Below, piece by piece: positions 8,505-17,305 of a DNA stretch of 64,000 nt. A program made the translations under genes and the position numbers. The notes beneath the pieces are model-generated. The model was not told the DNA's origin. It saw only the letters and a program-made list of their open reading frames with translations, and ran no database searches. Every line of letters begins with the position of its first letter. Position 1 is the stretch's first letter. This DNA comes from UTCFX2 sp963788145. GTDB lineage: Bacteria > Chloroflexota > Anaerolineae > Anaerolineales > UBA4823. The stretch is taken from positions 24,108 to 88,107 of the forward strand of contig CAWBFQ010000009.1 in the NCBI GenBank assembly GCA_963788145.1, given 5' to 3'.

Positions 8505-10143
8505 CAGCCAGCCCCCTCATAATCCACGGGGTTGCGATCAAGAAGATCACCAGACGAGATTCCGTTGGATACTTTGATGCGAAATGGTAGGATGGGCATT
8601 CGCAGCCACCATTTGGGTTGCAGTTGAATGACCGGCAGTTCCTCGAGTGGGAACCTTTTTTTCAGTAATGTTGGGACTTGTTCGGGCGGCACTGTAAGGA
8701 CTAATTGAATGACCTCGGCCTGGTTGATTTGAGCCTGCACCCGTCGTACTGCGTGGATTGTCCAGGAGAATTGATCTGGGGGCGCGATTGGAGAGTACTA
8801 TTTGGGTTGGAGTCCAGATTTTCCCAATCAACTATCTCAATTTGCAGACTGTCCTGGATGGGGAGATAACCTGGCTCTAGATTTGCATCGAATACAGCTT
8901 GTACCAGTGACTGCATAGATGAATGACTTACAATTCGGGCCTGAAATTCCAAACTCATACTCAAGATTAGCTGGTCGGCGGGTGAATTCTCTTCAGGCAA
9001 GTAATTTTGAGTGAGGGTTTCTACCAGCTCCAGGCTGGAAGGGATGAGAAGATCTTCCGGGTCTAGCTGGCCTTGAATTTCTTTTAAGGCAGTTATTCGA
9101 AGCGCATCTTGCAGATGGTTGACCAGCAAGTCACGGTCTTTTTGGGTAGGGGCTGGATCTTTGCGGTCGCTGCCCCCACTGATCGGCTTCGGATTCGATA
9201 CGCTCAACTGGGTTCCAAGCAAGCCTTCAATAGCAGCCAGCTGACCGACCTCCAGATTGCTGCTTTTACCAGGGGTTAGGCAACGGATATCCACTTCTAC
9301 AGTTTGCCCAGGACCAGCTAGGGCCAAGATATCTTGCGTCGTCTCATAACGCGAGCTGCCTTCTCCAACCGGACGGACTACCGTGCCTTCAGGAATCTCA
9401 ACGGCTTGGTCTGTCAGGTTGGTGAAAACAGCGATCCCTGTGGCTGGTTGGTAGGGCAGGGTTATCGATCCACTGGCAGGCTGCGAATCGCGACCTTCAA
9501 CAACGATGGTCACCAACTCGGATGGAACTTGGCCAGCGAGACGGATCTCCTGGATTTGTGGGTTGGTACTCGCTTCAATCATTACATCTTGAACCACCGT
9601 GCGAGGAATCAGGCCGATTTGTGCGCTGGGAGCCAAGCTGGCTGCGATCGCCAAAAGTGCCAGGACTCCTATAGCAAAGAATAACAGCCGCGCCAATGGG
9701 GGCAAATGGATAGAGTTTGACCGCAAATCTGCTGGCCGATAAGGGAATACACGGGAGGCCATTAATAGGTCGTCTGGTGTTAGACCCTCGTTGAAGATTT
9801 TCGCTTTATATTTTCGAAACCGGAATGGTAAGTGCCAGTGCTGGTTTTGGGCCTTTCGTAAAGATTTATAGACCGGGATACCCAGACGCGGGCCGAAATA
9901 ATTAACGTCTGGATCTTCTGAAACAAGCGCCAGCTTCGAACCTAAAGCCTGGCTGTGGCGCTGCAGCAAGACCAGGTCGAGACGCCGATTCAGCGGGACC
10001 GTTGTGGAGAGAAGATCACCGCTGCTTCCGTTTTCTGCGTTTGGCCAGACGATAAGGATGCGACTGTCTTTTGCCCAGCCCATCTTGTCCCGGATAGAGA
10101 CAATATCGTCGTGAGGTTCTATATTTAGGATAAAAGTCTTCAT
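8504..10143 (-). CDS. Membrane protein with baseplate-J-like extracellular domain (frameshifted)
   Basis: About 546 residues once joined. Residues 1-150 form a soluble N-terminal part (LVLLQRHSQALGSKLALVSEDPDV). One transmembrane helix follows near 165-190 (LARLLFFAIGVLALLAIAASL). Then a domain like baseplate J/gp47 proteins: SGSITLPYQPATGIAVFTNL, EIPEGTVVRP, RYETTQDILALAGPGQTVEVDI, NLEVGQLAAIEG. In chloroflexotes such proteins occur as membrane proteins without phage genes. The frame breaks near 8788-8792; the second frame continues IAPPDQFSWTIHAVRRVQAQ to the stop at 8504, as if one base were missing. It stops one base into ruvX. Function unknown; an envelope role is inferred from the topology and the mltG neighbourhood. 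Confidence 0.6.
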
Positions 10144-10163
10144 TCAATTTCAGGTCTTCTGGT

Positions 10164-11051
10164 TCAATTCACGGATAGTTGCTTTCTGATTGCCAAGAAC
10201 AACCCGATGATCCCGCCTAATGCCAGGGTCACCCCAACCCCTAATGCCCAAATAACCTGGCGCCCGGTTTCGGACAGGAAATTGATTTGTTCCGGTGTGA
10301 CCGACTTGGGATCGACGATCAAATTTCTGAAGATGAGCAATTCGTTCACACTGGCGGCGACCAGGATCACACCAGCCAGAGAAACGATCAATGCCAGCGG
10401 GATGATGATCATGTTCTGATTGGTCACCAGTTTCTTCTGATTAGACACCATCACCCTGGCAACCAGTTTTTGAGCATGCCGCCAGTGCAATCCGGTCATT
10501 TGACAGACACCCATAATAACATCATTCTGCTTACGCTGCTTTCCAAGCTCGCGCAGGATATATTCATCTACTTCTTTTTGTTCTTCTGGAGTGAGTTCTC
10601 GCGGCTCTGTATTGATTGGAGCATGCAGATCTGGATGTTCCTCCTCAGGAGTGGATTTTGTTTCAGTTGAACCGCTTAAGAAATAGGCGGCTACGGTATT
10701 TGGTTGCGGATCCTCCATTAGCTTGGAGATGCCCGATGAAACATCATCTGGATTGGCTGGGATGATAATTGGGGTAGTTTGGCGACGGCGAAACTCACCT
10801 GGTTTAGATCCCTGTCCAGTATTTGGATTTGGGCTGGCATAGGCTGCGTTGATCTGGGCTTGGGCTATTTCGTAATGTTCTTGTGAGACTTGGGCGACAA
10901 ATTTATCTACAAGTGAGCGCGGTGCGTTGAGCATGACGCAGAGCGATTCGCTAATCTGTTCTGGCGAGTCTCCAGCTTTGAGCAGGTTCAGGATATAGTT
11001 TTTGGCTTCATCCTTCGATATCTTTTCAGATGATTTGCTGTTGTTCTCCAT
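10164..11051 (-). CDS. Membrane protein of unknown function, acidic N-terminus
   Basis: The 295-residue product starts at ATG 11051, which has GGAG 9 bases upstream; the frame is open nine codons further. It opens with a charged helix that looks like a small alpha-helical repeat (KDEAKNYILNLLKAGDSPEQISESLCVML), and a similar unit recurs near residue 165 (EEQKEVDEYILRELGKQRKQNDVIMGVCQMTG). Two transmembrane helices follow near 215-240 and 265-290. The middle is Pro/Glu-rich and probably disordered. I do not recognise a family. The two similar helical units may bind a partner. It lies 20 bases before the baseplate-J-like gene, in the same transcription direction. Confidence 0.7.
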   Translation of the reverse strand: MENNSKSSEKISKDEAKNYILNLLKAGDSPEQISESLCVMLNAPRSLVDKFVAQVSQEHYEIAQAQINAAYASPNPNTGQGSKPGEFRRRQTTPIIIPANPDDVSSGISKLMEDPQPNTVAAYFLSGSTETKSTPEEEHPDLHAPINTEPRELTPEEQKEVDEYILRELGKQRKQNDVIMGVCQMTGLHWRHAQKLVARVMVSNQKKLVTNQNMIIIPLALIVSLAGVILVAASVNELLIFRNLIVDPKSVTPEQINFLSETGRQVIWALGVGVTLALGGIIGLFLAIRKQLSVN

Positions 11052-11143
11052 CTTATGATCTCCAGTTGGCGGATTCAATCGCCAATCGTATCAATGATCA
11101 CCAGTAGCACTTCGCTGAGTGGTTCAATATTGCGTTGATGAAC

Positions 11144-11950
11144 TTATTCGCCGAGATAAGTTTTGTCGCCAGTGAACCACTTATGATAATAGATCTGGCA
11201 TGTTTTTGACAAGAATCCGTGTCGTTGGATCATGCGTTGAGTGGCCACATTGCGACCTTGGGTGACAACTTTAAGATAGCTCACATCGTGTTGTACGTAC
11301 CAATCCAGCCCGCTGCGAAACAGTTCCTGTCCTACACCTGAGCGACGCATTGAGCTGCGTACGCCGGTAAGCTCATACAGCCCATTGTGAGACTTTGGAT
11401 CGACCAGGCCGGTAATATATCCGGCTATCTCGCCATCTTTTTCTGCAATCAATGCAAGCTCTGCGCCAGCCTCACAACTCTTCTTAGCCCAGGTGGCATA
11501 ATACTCTCCCCAATGCAATTCATCAAAGTGGGGATCGAAATAGAAGCGCGAATCCAGATAGCTTGTTCGGGCAATCTCCTGCACAATAGGGATATCGGAG
11601 GATTGGACGGGACGAATATTCACATCGTCCGTTGAGCGTGGACGGGTGTCAGGGTCCCAGTCTTTTAGGAACCGTTCGAGGGTGTAGCGAATTTCAACCA
11701 GCCGATAGCCCTGATCTTCAGCCAGCCAGACGGTGTTTGGATCATCCGAATCAGCCAGGAAATACAGACAATCAATCTGGCGCGCTTTGCACCAATCCAA
11801 CGCTGAATTGCAAAGGTCTGCTGTCAGGCGGTTTCCATTCAAGCGGGCGATCCTATACCCAAAGAAGCTGGTGTCCCATTCGAGAAATTGGCATGGCGGC
11901 AATAAAGAAGATTTCTCGCTGGTATCGTTATGTGGTTCTTTATTTTCCAT
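11144..11950 (-). CDS. GNAT acetyltransferase, RffC/WecD-like
   Basis: 268 residues. The N-terminal part (FLEWDTSFFGYRIARLNG) is the pattern seen in RffC/WecD, the enzyme that acetylates dTDP-fucosamine for enterobacterial common antigen, and in related sugar N-acetyltransferases. The C-terminal half is a GNAT fold with the acetyl-CoA loop VRSSMRRSGVGQELFRSGLDW and the late RNVATQRMIQRHGF motif. The start overlaps the end of the GT2 gene by 11 bases, so it belongs to the glycosyltransferase chain. Acetylation of an amino sugar used by the neighbouring transferases is the reasonable guess; the sugar itself cannot be read out. Confidence 0.75.
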   Translation of the reverse strand: MENKEPHNDTSEKSSLLPPCQFLEWDTSFFGYRIARLNGNRLTADLCNSALDWCKARQIDCLYFLADSDDPNTVWLAEDQGYRLVEIRYTLERFLKDWDPDTRPRSTDDVNIRPVQSSDIPIVQEIARTSYLDSRFYFDPHFDELHWGEYYATWAKKSCEAGAELALIAEKDGEIAGYITGLVDPKSHNGLYELTGVRSSMRRSGVGQELFRSGLDWYVQHDVSYLKVVTQGRNVATQRMIQRHGFLSKTCQIYYHKWFTGDKTYLGE

Positions 11951-12954
11951 CCTGGAGTTCCTCTGTTTCTTCGCGGATCACATAAGGGGGTTTTTCCATG
12001 ATCCTAAAATGCATCCTGGCCATATATTCTCCAATGATGCCCAAGGCGAAAAGTTGAACACCTGAGAAAATCGCAATGATTGAAGCGAGGAATGGAAAAC
12101 CCGGTACACTGCCTCCTTCGATCACGAAACGACCAATTACGTAGATGAAAATCAGGATACCGAAGATGGCAAAGCCGAAACCCATCAAGCTGGCCATCTG
12201 CAGTGGCAATACCGTAAACCCGGTCAACATATTGACCGCATGCAGGATCAATTTCGAAAGAGTGTAGTTTGAAACTCCACGGTAGCGCGGTTCGTGGTGG
12301 GTTTCTACCGATGTAAAACGAGTAGTGCCCCACGATAGCAGCACATCGAGCACCACGAACGGACTCTGGTAATGGGAAAATGCCTGGCGCACACTTGTTC
12401 GAATGGCGCGCAGCGCACTCACCTTGCCGCGCGTTTTCTACCCCCATGGTGCCTTGCAGTGTCAAACGGGTGATATAAGAAGCCAGGTTTCGCCACAGAC
12501 CGTGCTGTTGCTTCACTGGTGTGCCGTAAACGACATCAAAGCCTTTTTCAATTTGTGCGAGCAGGAGTGGAATTTCTTGTGGAGGATGCTGCAGATCATC
12601 GTCCATTGTGATAGTTGTCGAAAAGCTAGCCAGACGCAAGCCGCACAGTAAAGCGTTGTGTTGGCCGTAGTTGCGCATCAGGTGGACGCCCCGCACCCAA
12701 GGCCAAGTTTGTGAAATTCGCTGGATCTCTGCCCAACTATCATCCTGGCTGCCGTCATCGATCAGGATAGCCTCATAAGCAGGACGTACTTGCATGGCCG
12801 CGGTCTGATTAAAAGTTTGGACAATTTCCTGCAGCACTGGCGCGAGCCGGGCGATTAACTCGGAAAGGATCGCTTCGCTGTTATAGACCGGGATCACCAC
12901 CGAAAGACCTTCTGGTATGTTAGATTCATTTGACAGGTTCACCGAAAGTTGCAT
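11940..12954 (-). CDS. GT2 polyprenyl-phosphate sugar transferase, DPMS/GtrB-like (frameshifted)
   Basis: The joined protein has about 337 residues. GT-A domain: LSVVIPVYNSEAIL, AILIDDGSQDDSW, MRNYGQHNALLCGL, and the metal-binding MDDDLQHPPQEI. The C-terminal part has two transmembrane helices (about 235-262 and 275-300), ending GIIGEYMARMHFRIMEKPPYVI. This is the architecture of enzymes that load a sugar on undecaprenyl phosphate on the cytoplasmic face (GtrB, ArnC, Dpm1 groups). The frame changes at 12422-12424: the first frame gives ...GVENARQ and the second continues VSALRAIRTSVRQAF, as expected from one extra base. It starts 16 bases inside the preceding GT-C-like gene. It probably supplies the lipid-linked donor for the four membrane proteins upstream. 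Confidence 0.85.
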
Positions 12955-15218
12955 TGCAGACTCTGCTCGATTTCCTTTAAAGCGATTTGTTTTGCCTGAC
13001 TATCTGGAGTGTCCTGGCTCAGGTATTGCCAGGCGTCACACAAAGGATACTGGGTTTTCTCCCAGATTTGGAACACGTTTCGAGATAATTCTACAGCTTT
13101 TTCCCATTTCCCGATATGGGTATATGCTATCATGAAGGGGATTAATTCAGAGACATTTTTTTCGGTGAAATGTTTGGTAATCTTTAATGCCTGGTCAGCC
13201 ATCTCGGCTGCCTGTTCCCAATCCCTCATCTGTCCATACAACTCGGCTTTCTCAAAATAATAGCACCAGGTGTGGGGTGGCTCAGGGCCAAAAATATCAG
13301 AAAGTGGGAATGGCCTGGAGGGTGGTTCCCCAAGAGGATCTGGTTCTGCCAGGACCAGGTCCAGGCGCGAGAGCGGGGCGGCCTCCCGGATATAGAGTGG
13401 TTTCACTGGCAGATAGCGGTCCAACACTGGATTCATCACTTTCACACAGCGAGGAGGATCATAGAACAAGACGATAGCCTTGGATGTGGATCCTTCAAAA
13501 CGGGTTGCCCGGTAAGGCATCTGGATGGCTTGATTCGCCTCGATGGCTGGCAACCCCTGGCCTAACCGGGCTTCAATGTCGTACAAAAGATAGGGCATGG
13601 CGGAGCCCTGAATGGCGGCGCCAGTTTCTATCGGGTTAGAAGATGTAGAGATGGTTTCTTCATGGTTATAGAGCCAGTTCAACGGCGCGGTGAGTGAGTT
13701 GTCACTGAAATAGGTGAAAGGGATTTCGGAGGTCATTACCAGCGTGCCTGGTGTGAGGGATGGGGCGCGCCAGAGCAACTGCCAGAAAAAATTCTTTTGT
13801 GATATCCATTCCTGGCGATAATTCAATCGATGCTGAAACTGAATCCCGGCAGAAAGCCCGACCAAACCGGCGATCAAAATTGTGCTTATCAGAGTGAACC
13901 TTGATCCCCTGGAATTGCTGACCTGGATTCGGTCAACCAGCCCGATAAGCCCGGCTACCAGAAGAGAAGTCCCAAGCATGGTGATTAAAGTGAAGCGGTC
14001 AAACGGGAATAGCAACTCCATATGCAGATCGGTGATCCAGATCGTCCAGCCAGACACCAGAAAGGAAATCACGCCAAGCAAGATGGCCTGATATTCCCAG
14101 CGCGTTCCTTTTTCGTTTCCAGTCAAAAAACGGCGATCAAGAACATCGCGAAGCAAGCTGTTCTTTGGACCCTTCGTTTGCTCATTATTTTGAAGCGGGT
14201 CAGCCTGGGCTTGAAGCATCCACAAATATAGAATCGTCCCAATCACACTGAGAAGCACTGTGATGATTAATAAGCGGATCACACCCGCATCAAAGTCATG
14301 GAGATAGGCCAGATCCAGGCCATGAAACCAGGCCAGGAAGTTCACTTCAACAAAATCTTGTGCGATCGTTTGCACCAAACTCAGTATAAGAGCACCCAGA
14401 TTTCCCTCGCCCGTTAGACCGGCTCTCAATTCTTCGAACAACAGGATCTGAGCGCGCGGGCTGCTGTTAAAGAATAATCGCCAGATCAAAAAGGGGATCA
14501 GGACAAGCAGATAAGGGGACCATCTTAGAAAAACCTGTCTGAGCGTCGAAAGAATGCTTTGTCGTTCTATAATGCCGCGATGTTCTCTATCGCCGCGATG
14601 TTCTCTATCGCCAACCATCCAAAGCAGTAAAGGACGCAGCAATTCCAGCCCTAAAAAATATTCGGTGATGAACATGCTGAACGCGGAAGCGAGCAGAGAG
14701 AATGTCATTAACAGCCAGAACCAGACTGTGCTCGATTTCCCGCTCTGCCGCACACGATATGCCCAAATCATTGATCCGAAGGATAAGATAAAAAGGCAGA
14801 ACACCAGGAAAGCATTGCTGTAAGTCACAGCGATATATTGTTGTGTGAACCCCGGATAGACTGCCAGCAGAACAGCCGCCCAGAAAACCTGGCGAGGCCG
14901 ACCTGGCCACAATCCGCTTAATGTCCACCACCAGGCCAAACTGACAAGCCAGCGGGTGAGTATGCTGAAATATTGCCAGGCGATGGTCGATTCACCGAAT
15001 ATGGGCGTTGTGAGCATAAACACCCAGGCAAGCAACGGGCGATCACTTGCGAAACCTGCCTGAAAGCCTGATGGACCCCAGAAATGCAAGAACCAGATCG
15101 ATGGCCAATCATCCCAATAAAAACCCAGCCGGTAAATCATTGGGACATAAACCGCCAGGCAGATCAGCAGCAGAGCCAATGGTGCGCTGGCAGCACGCAA
15201 ACGCGGCAGTTTGGTCAT
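12939..15218 (-). CDS. GT-C-like polytopic membrane protein, paralog 1 of 4 (promoter-distal)
   Basis: About 759 residues. The first 460 hold roughly ten transmembrane helices; the first is followed by the acidic loop FYWDDWPSIWFLHF, where GT-C transferases carry their DD/DE motif. Shared with the paralogs: SDRPLLAWVF, AVYPGFTQQYIAVTY, YFLGLELLRPLLLW, FPFDRFTL, FFWQLLWRAPSLTPGT, DNSLTAPLNWLY, MPYLLYDIEARLG, PPRCVKVMNP and EPPHTWCYYFEKAEL. The last 110 residues look like two or three TPR-type helical hairpins (DWEQAAEMADQAL, KWEKAVELSRNVF). ATG 15218 overlaps the preceding stop (ATGA); an ATG four codons earlier is also possible. It carries an 18-bp tandem duplication not seen in its relatives. 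A role as polyprenol-dependent glycosyltransferase is inferred. Confidence 0.75.
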   Translation of the reverse strand: MTKLPRLRAASAPLALLLICLAVYVPMIYRLGFYWDDWPSIWFLHFWGPSGFQAGFASDRPLLAWVFMLTTPIFGESTIAWQYFSILTRWLVSLAWWWTLSGLWPGRPRQVFWAAVLLAVYPGFTQQYIAVTYSNAFLVFCLFILSFGSMIWAYRVRQSGKSSTVWFWLLMTFSLLASAFSMFITEYFLGLELLRPLLLWMVGDREHRGDREHRGIIERQSILSTLRQVFLRWSPYLLVLIPFLIWRLFFNSSPRAQILLFEELRAGLTGEGNLGALILSLVQTIAQDFVEVNFLAWFHGLDLAYLHDFDAGVIRLLIITVLLSVIGTILYLWMLQAQADPLQNNEQTKGPKNSLLRDVLDRRFLTGNEKGTRWEYQAILLGVISFLVSGWTIWITDLHMELLFPFDRFTLITMLGTSLLVAGLIGLVDRIQVSNSRGSRFTLISTILIAGLVGLSAGIQFQHRLNYRQEWISQKNFFWQLLWRAPSLTPGTLVMTSEIPFTYFSDNSLTAPLNWLYNHEETISTSSNPIETGAAIQGSAMPYLLYDIEARLGQGLPAIEANQAIQMPYRATRFEGSTSKAIVLFYDPPRCVKVMNPVLDRYLPVKPLYIREAAPLSRLDLVLAEPDPLGEPPSRPFPLSDIFGPEPPHTWCYYFEKAELYGQMRDWEQAAEMADQALKITKHFTEKNVSELIPFMIAYTHIGKWEKAVELSRNVFQIWEKTQYPLCDAWQYLSQDTPDSQAKQIALKEIEQSLQCNFR
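14574..14609 (+). repeat. 18-bp tandem duplication inside GT-C paralog 1
   Basis: The unit GCCGCGATGTTCTCTATC occurs twice in direct, gap-free succession (14574-14591, 14592-14609). It adds six in-frame residues, giving GDREHRGDREHRG in a cytoplasmic or periplasmic loop. The other three paralogs lack it, so it is a recent slippage or an assembly artefact. Confidence 0.9.
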
Positions 15219-17305
15219 GGGGCGTCGCATTCGAATTTCTGGTTCATCTCAGCGAATACCCGGTCAAATTGCGAGTCCCCTTGGATGTCTCGATTCAAGT
15301 AATACCAGGTATCGCAGGTGTAGTAGTGCATCTTCTTGGAAAGCATTGCCGCTTGATTAGAAAGCTCAATCGCTTTGTCGTATTTGCCACTATGGGCAAA
15401 AGCGTAGATTAAAGGGATTAACTCCGGCGCATTATCCTGGGAAAGCGCTGGTTTTACTTTCAGAGCCTGTTCGGATAACCTGGCTGCTTTCTCCCATTGA
15501 CCCAACTGCACCGCTAAATCTATCTTTTCAAAATAATAACACCATTGATGCATAGGTTCTGGACCCAGAAAAGCGGGCATAGTAGTAGAAGCGTCGCTGA
15601 TTTCACTAATCAAATCCAGTTGCGAAAGCGGCATCGCCACCACGACATAGGCAGGTTTGTTCGGATAGTGACGGTCAGTAACTAAATCCAGAATTTTAAG
15701 GCATCGAGGTGGGTGGTAATAAAACGCCAGTGCTTGCGAAGTATTGCCCTCAAAATGGGTTGCCCGGTATTCCTCAAATAATGGTACACCGGGATCCAGA
15801 CTGGGCAGGCTGTTGCCAAGTCTGGCGTTGACATCATATATCATATAGGGCATCTGGCGGGATTGCAGCTCTGGGGCGTAGATCCAGTTAACCCCTGCGC
15901 TGAGAGAGTTATCTGTAGAGGAGTAGAACGGCATACCGGTCGTTAGCAGCGCTGTTCCAGGCTCAATGGCGGGCGCCCTCCAGGCGAGTTGCCAGAAGAA
16001 ATTCCTTTGTTCGGTCCACTCCTGGCGGTAGTGAAACACATTCTGGAAATGGAAACCAGCTGCAAAACCTACCAACACACTGATCAGGATAATTTTTAGC
16101 AAGCGCGGGCGGATCAGCAGTTCAAACAAACCTACCAGGACAAGGCTGGACCCAAGCATCATTGGCTGAGTGAATCGGTCCCAGGGGATGCTCAATTCCA
16201 GGCGCAAGTCGGTAGCCCATATTGGCCAACCGCCGACCAATAAGCCGCATAGCCCTACCATTATTGCGGTTAAACCCCAACGCTGCGAGCCAGCATCCCC
16301 TGACCACAAACCACCTTTTGTTGATGGATCCGAGTAGGCTCGGATAGCCAGCAGAAGCACAGCTGCTAATAGAGCAGCCGCTAAGCCGACTACGGCATAG
16401 CCCATGACAACGCTTTGCTTCACGTCCATGGTGTTGAGCAGGCTGAAGATGCGTCCCCAGGCGACTACTGCCAATTCATAGATATCCACCCCGATCTTTT
16501 GAACAAGATCCCACAGTGCTTGTGATGGGTTTGCCGACAGGTTTCTAAAAAGGGTCACCTCGCCACGCGGGGTTGTGTGAGTCAGCCGCCAAATCAGGAA
16601 GATTATATTCGTTCCCAGGTAGGGCAGCCAGCGCCGGATGGTCTCAACCAGGCGTTTACCGGGTTGGCGGATGGTCTCGCCAATCACGATCCACAAGAAT
16701 ACTGGACGGAGAAACTCTAATCCAAAGAAATATTCCAACGCGAACATGCTTAGCAACCCGACTAAGAGCGAAAACCCGGTTAAAAGCCAATACCATTTGC
16801 TATCTTTCGATTGAGTTTTTCGGATTGACCAAATCATCGCGCCGAGCGAAATGAAAAAAGAAACCATAATCAGGAATTGGTGGCCATAAGTGATCGGGAT
16901 GTATTGCTGCGTAAAGCCAGGATAGAGCAGGAATAATAGCACTACTGCCAGCACCTGGGGCTTCCGTCTGGGCCAGAGCGACCAGAGCACCCATCCCAGC
17001 GCGACCCCAGTCAGCCAGCGCGTTAGAATCCCAAAGATTTGCCAGGCGAAAAGTGATTCACCGAATATCGCAGTGGTCAGAACAAATAACCATCCTTGCA
17101 CCGGGCGGTCAATGGCAAAAGCTTGCGGAAAGACCTGTGGGTCAAAGAAATGAAGGAACCATAGAGAAGGCCAATCGTCCCAATACAAACCAAGTGTCTT
17201 GGCTAATAATCCATAGGCGACGACACATAGAGCCAGCAGTCCGAAGCCTATGGCCATTGTAACCAGCTTAGGAGCCGATAGCGGTTTAATTTTTAATTTG
17301 GACAC
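15215..17305 (-). CDS. GT-C-like polytopic membrane protein, paralog 2 of 4
   Basis: 696 residues, starting with GTG 17305, which lies 13 bases inside the end of paralog 3. Topology and motifs match the other copies: LYWDDWPSLWFLHFF after the first membrane helix, IDRPVQGWLF, LYPGFTQQYIPITYGH, YFFGLEFLRPVFLW, IPWDRFTQ, FFWQLAWRAPAIEPGT, TDNSLSAGVNWIY, MPYMIYDVNARLG, HFEGNTSQALAFYYHPPRC, and EPMHQWCYYFEKIDL. The TPR-like tail has QWEKAARLSEQALKV and KYDKAIELSNQAAML. It ends FECDAP, keeping the penultimate-region Cys common to all four. Hydrophobic segments cover about residues 10-440. Likely acts in the membrane on a lipid-linked sugar; no substrate can be assigned. Confidence 0.75.
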   Translation of the reverse strand: MSKLKIKPLSAPKLVTMAIGFGLLALCVVAYGLLAKTLGLYWDDWPSLWFLHFFDPQVFPQAFAIDRPVQGWLFVLTTAIFGESLFAWQIFGILTRWLTGVALGWVLWSLWPRRKPQVLAVVLLFLLYPGFTQQYIPITYGHQFLIMVSFFISLGAMIWSIRKTQSKDSKWYWLLTGFSLLVGLLSMFALEYFFGLEFLRPVFLWIVIGETIRQPGKRLVETIRRWLPYLGTNIIFLIWRLTHTTPRGEVTLFRNLSANPSQALWDLVQKIGVDIYELAVVAWGRIFSLLNTMDVKQSVVMGYAVVGLAAALLAAVLLLAIRAYSDPSTKGGLWSGDAGSQRWGLTAIMVGLCGLLVGGWPIWATDLRLELSIPWDRFTQPMMLGSSLVLVGLFELLIRPRLLKIILISVLVGFAAGFHFQNVFHYRQEWTEQRNFFWQLAWRAPAIEPGTALLTTGMPFYSSTDNSLSAGVNWIYAPELQSRQMPYMIYDVNARLGNSLPSLDPGVPLFEEYRATHFEGNTSQALAFYYHPPRCLKILDLVTDRHYPNKPAYVVVAMPLSQLDLISEISDASTTMPAFLGPEPMHQWCYYFEKIDLAVQLGQWEKAARLSEQALKVKPALSQDNAPELIPLIYAFAHSGKYDKAIELSNQAAMLSKKMHYYTCDTWYYLNRDIQGDSQFDRVFAEMNQKFECDAP

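Noticed and set aside
7857..8522. 221-codon plus-strand frame
   Set aside because: Antisense to ruvX and the start of mltG; no ribosome site and no recognisable protein.
8504..10143. Phage tail or contractile injection system suggested by the baseplate-J-like domain
   Set aside because: No sheath, tube, spike or other tail gene is in the window and the protein has a transmembrane helix, so a stand-alone membrane protein fits better.
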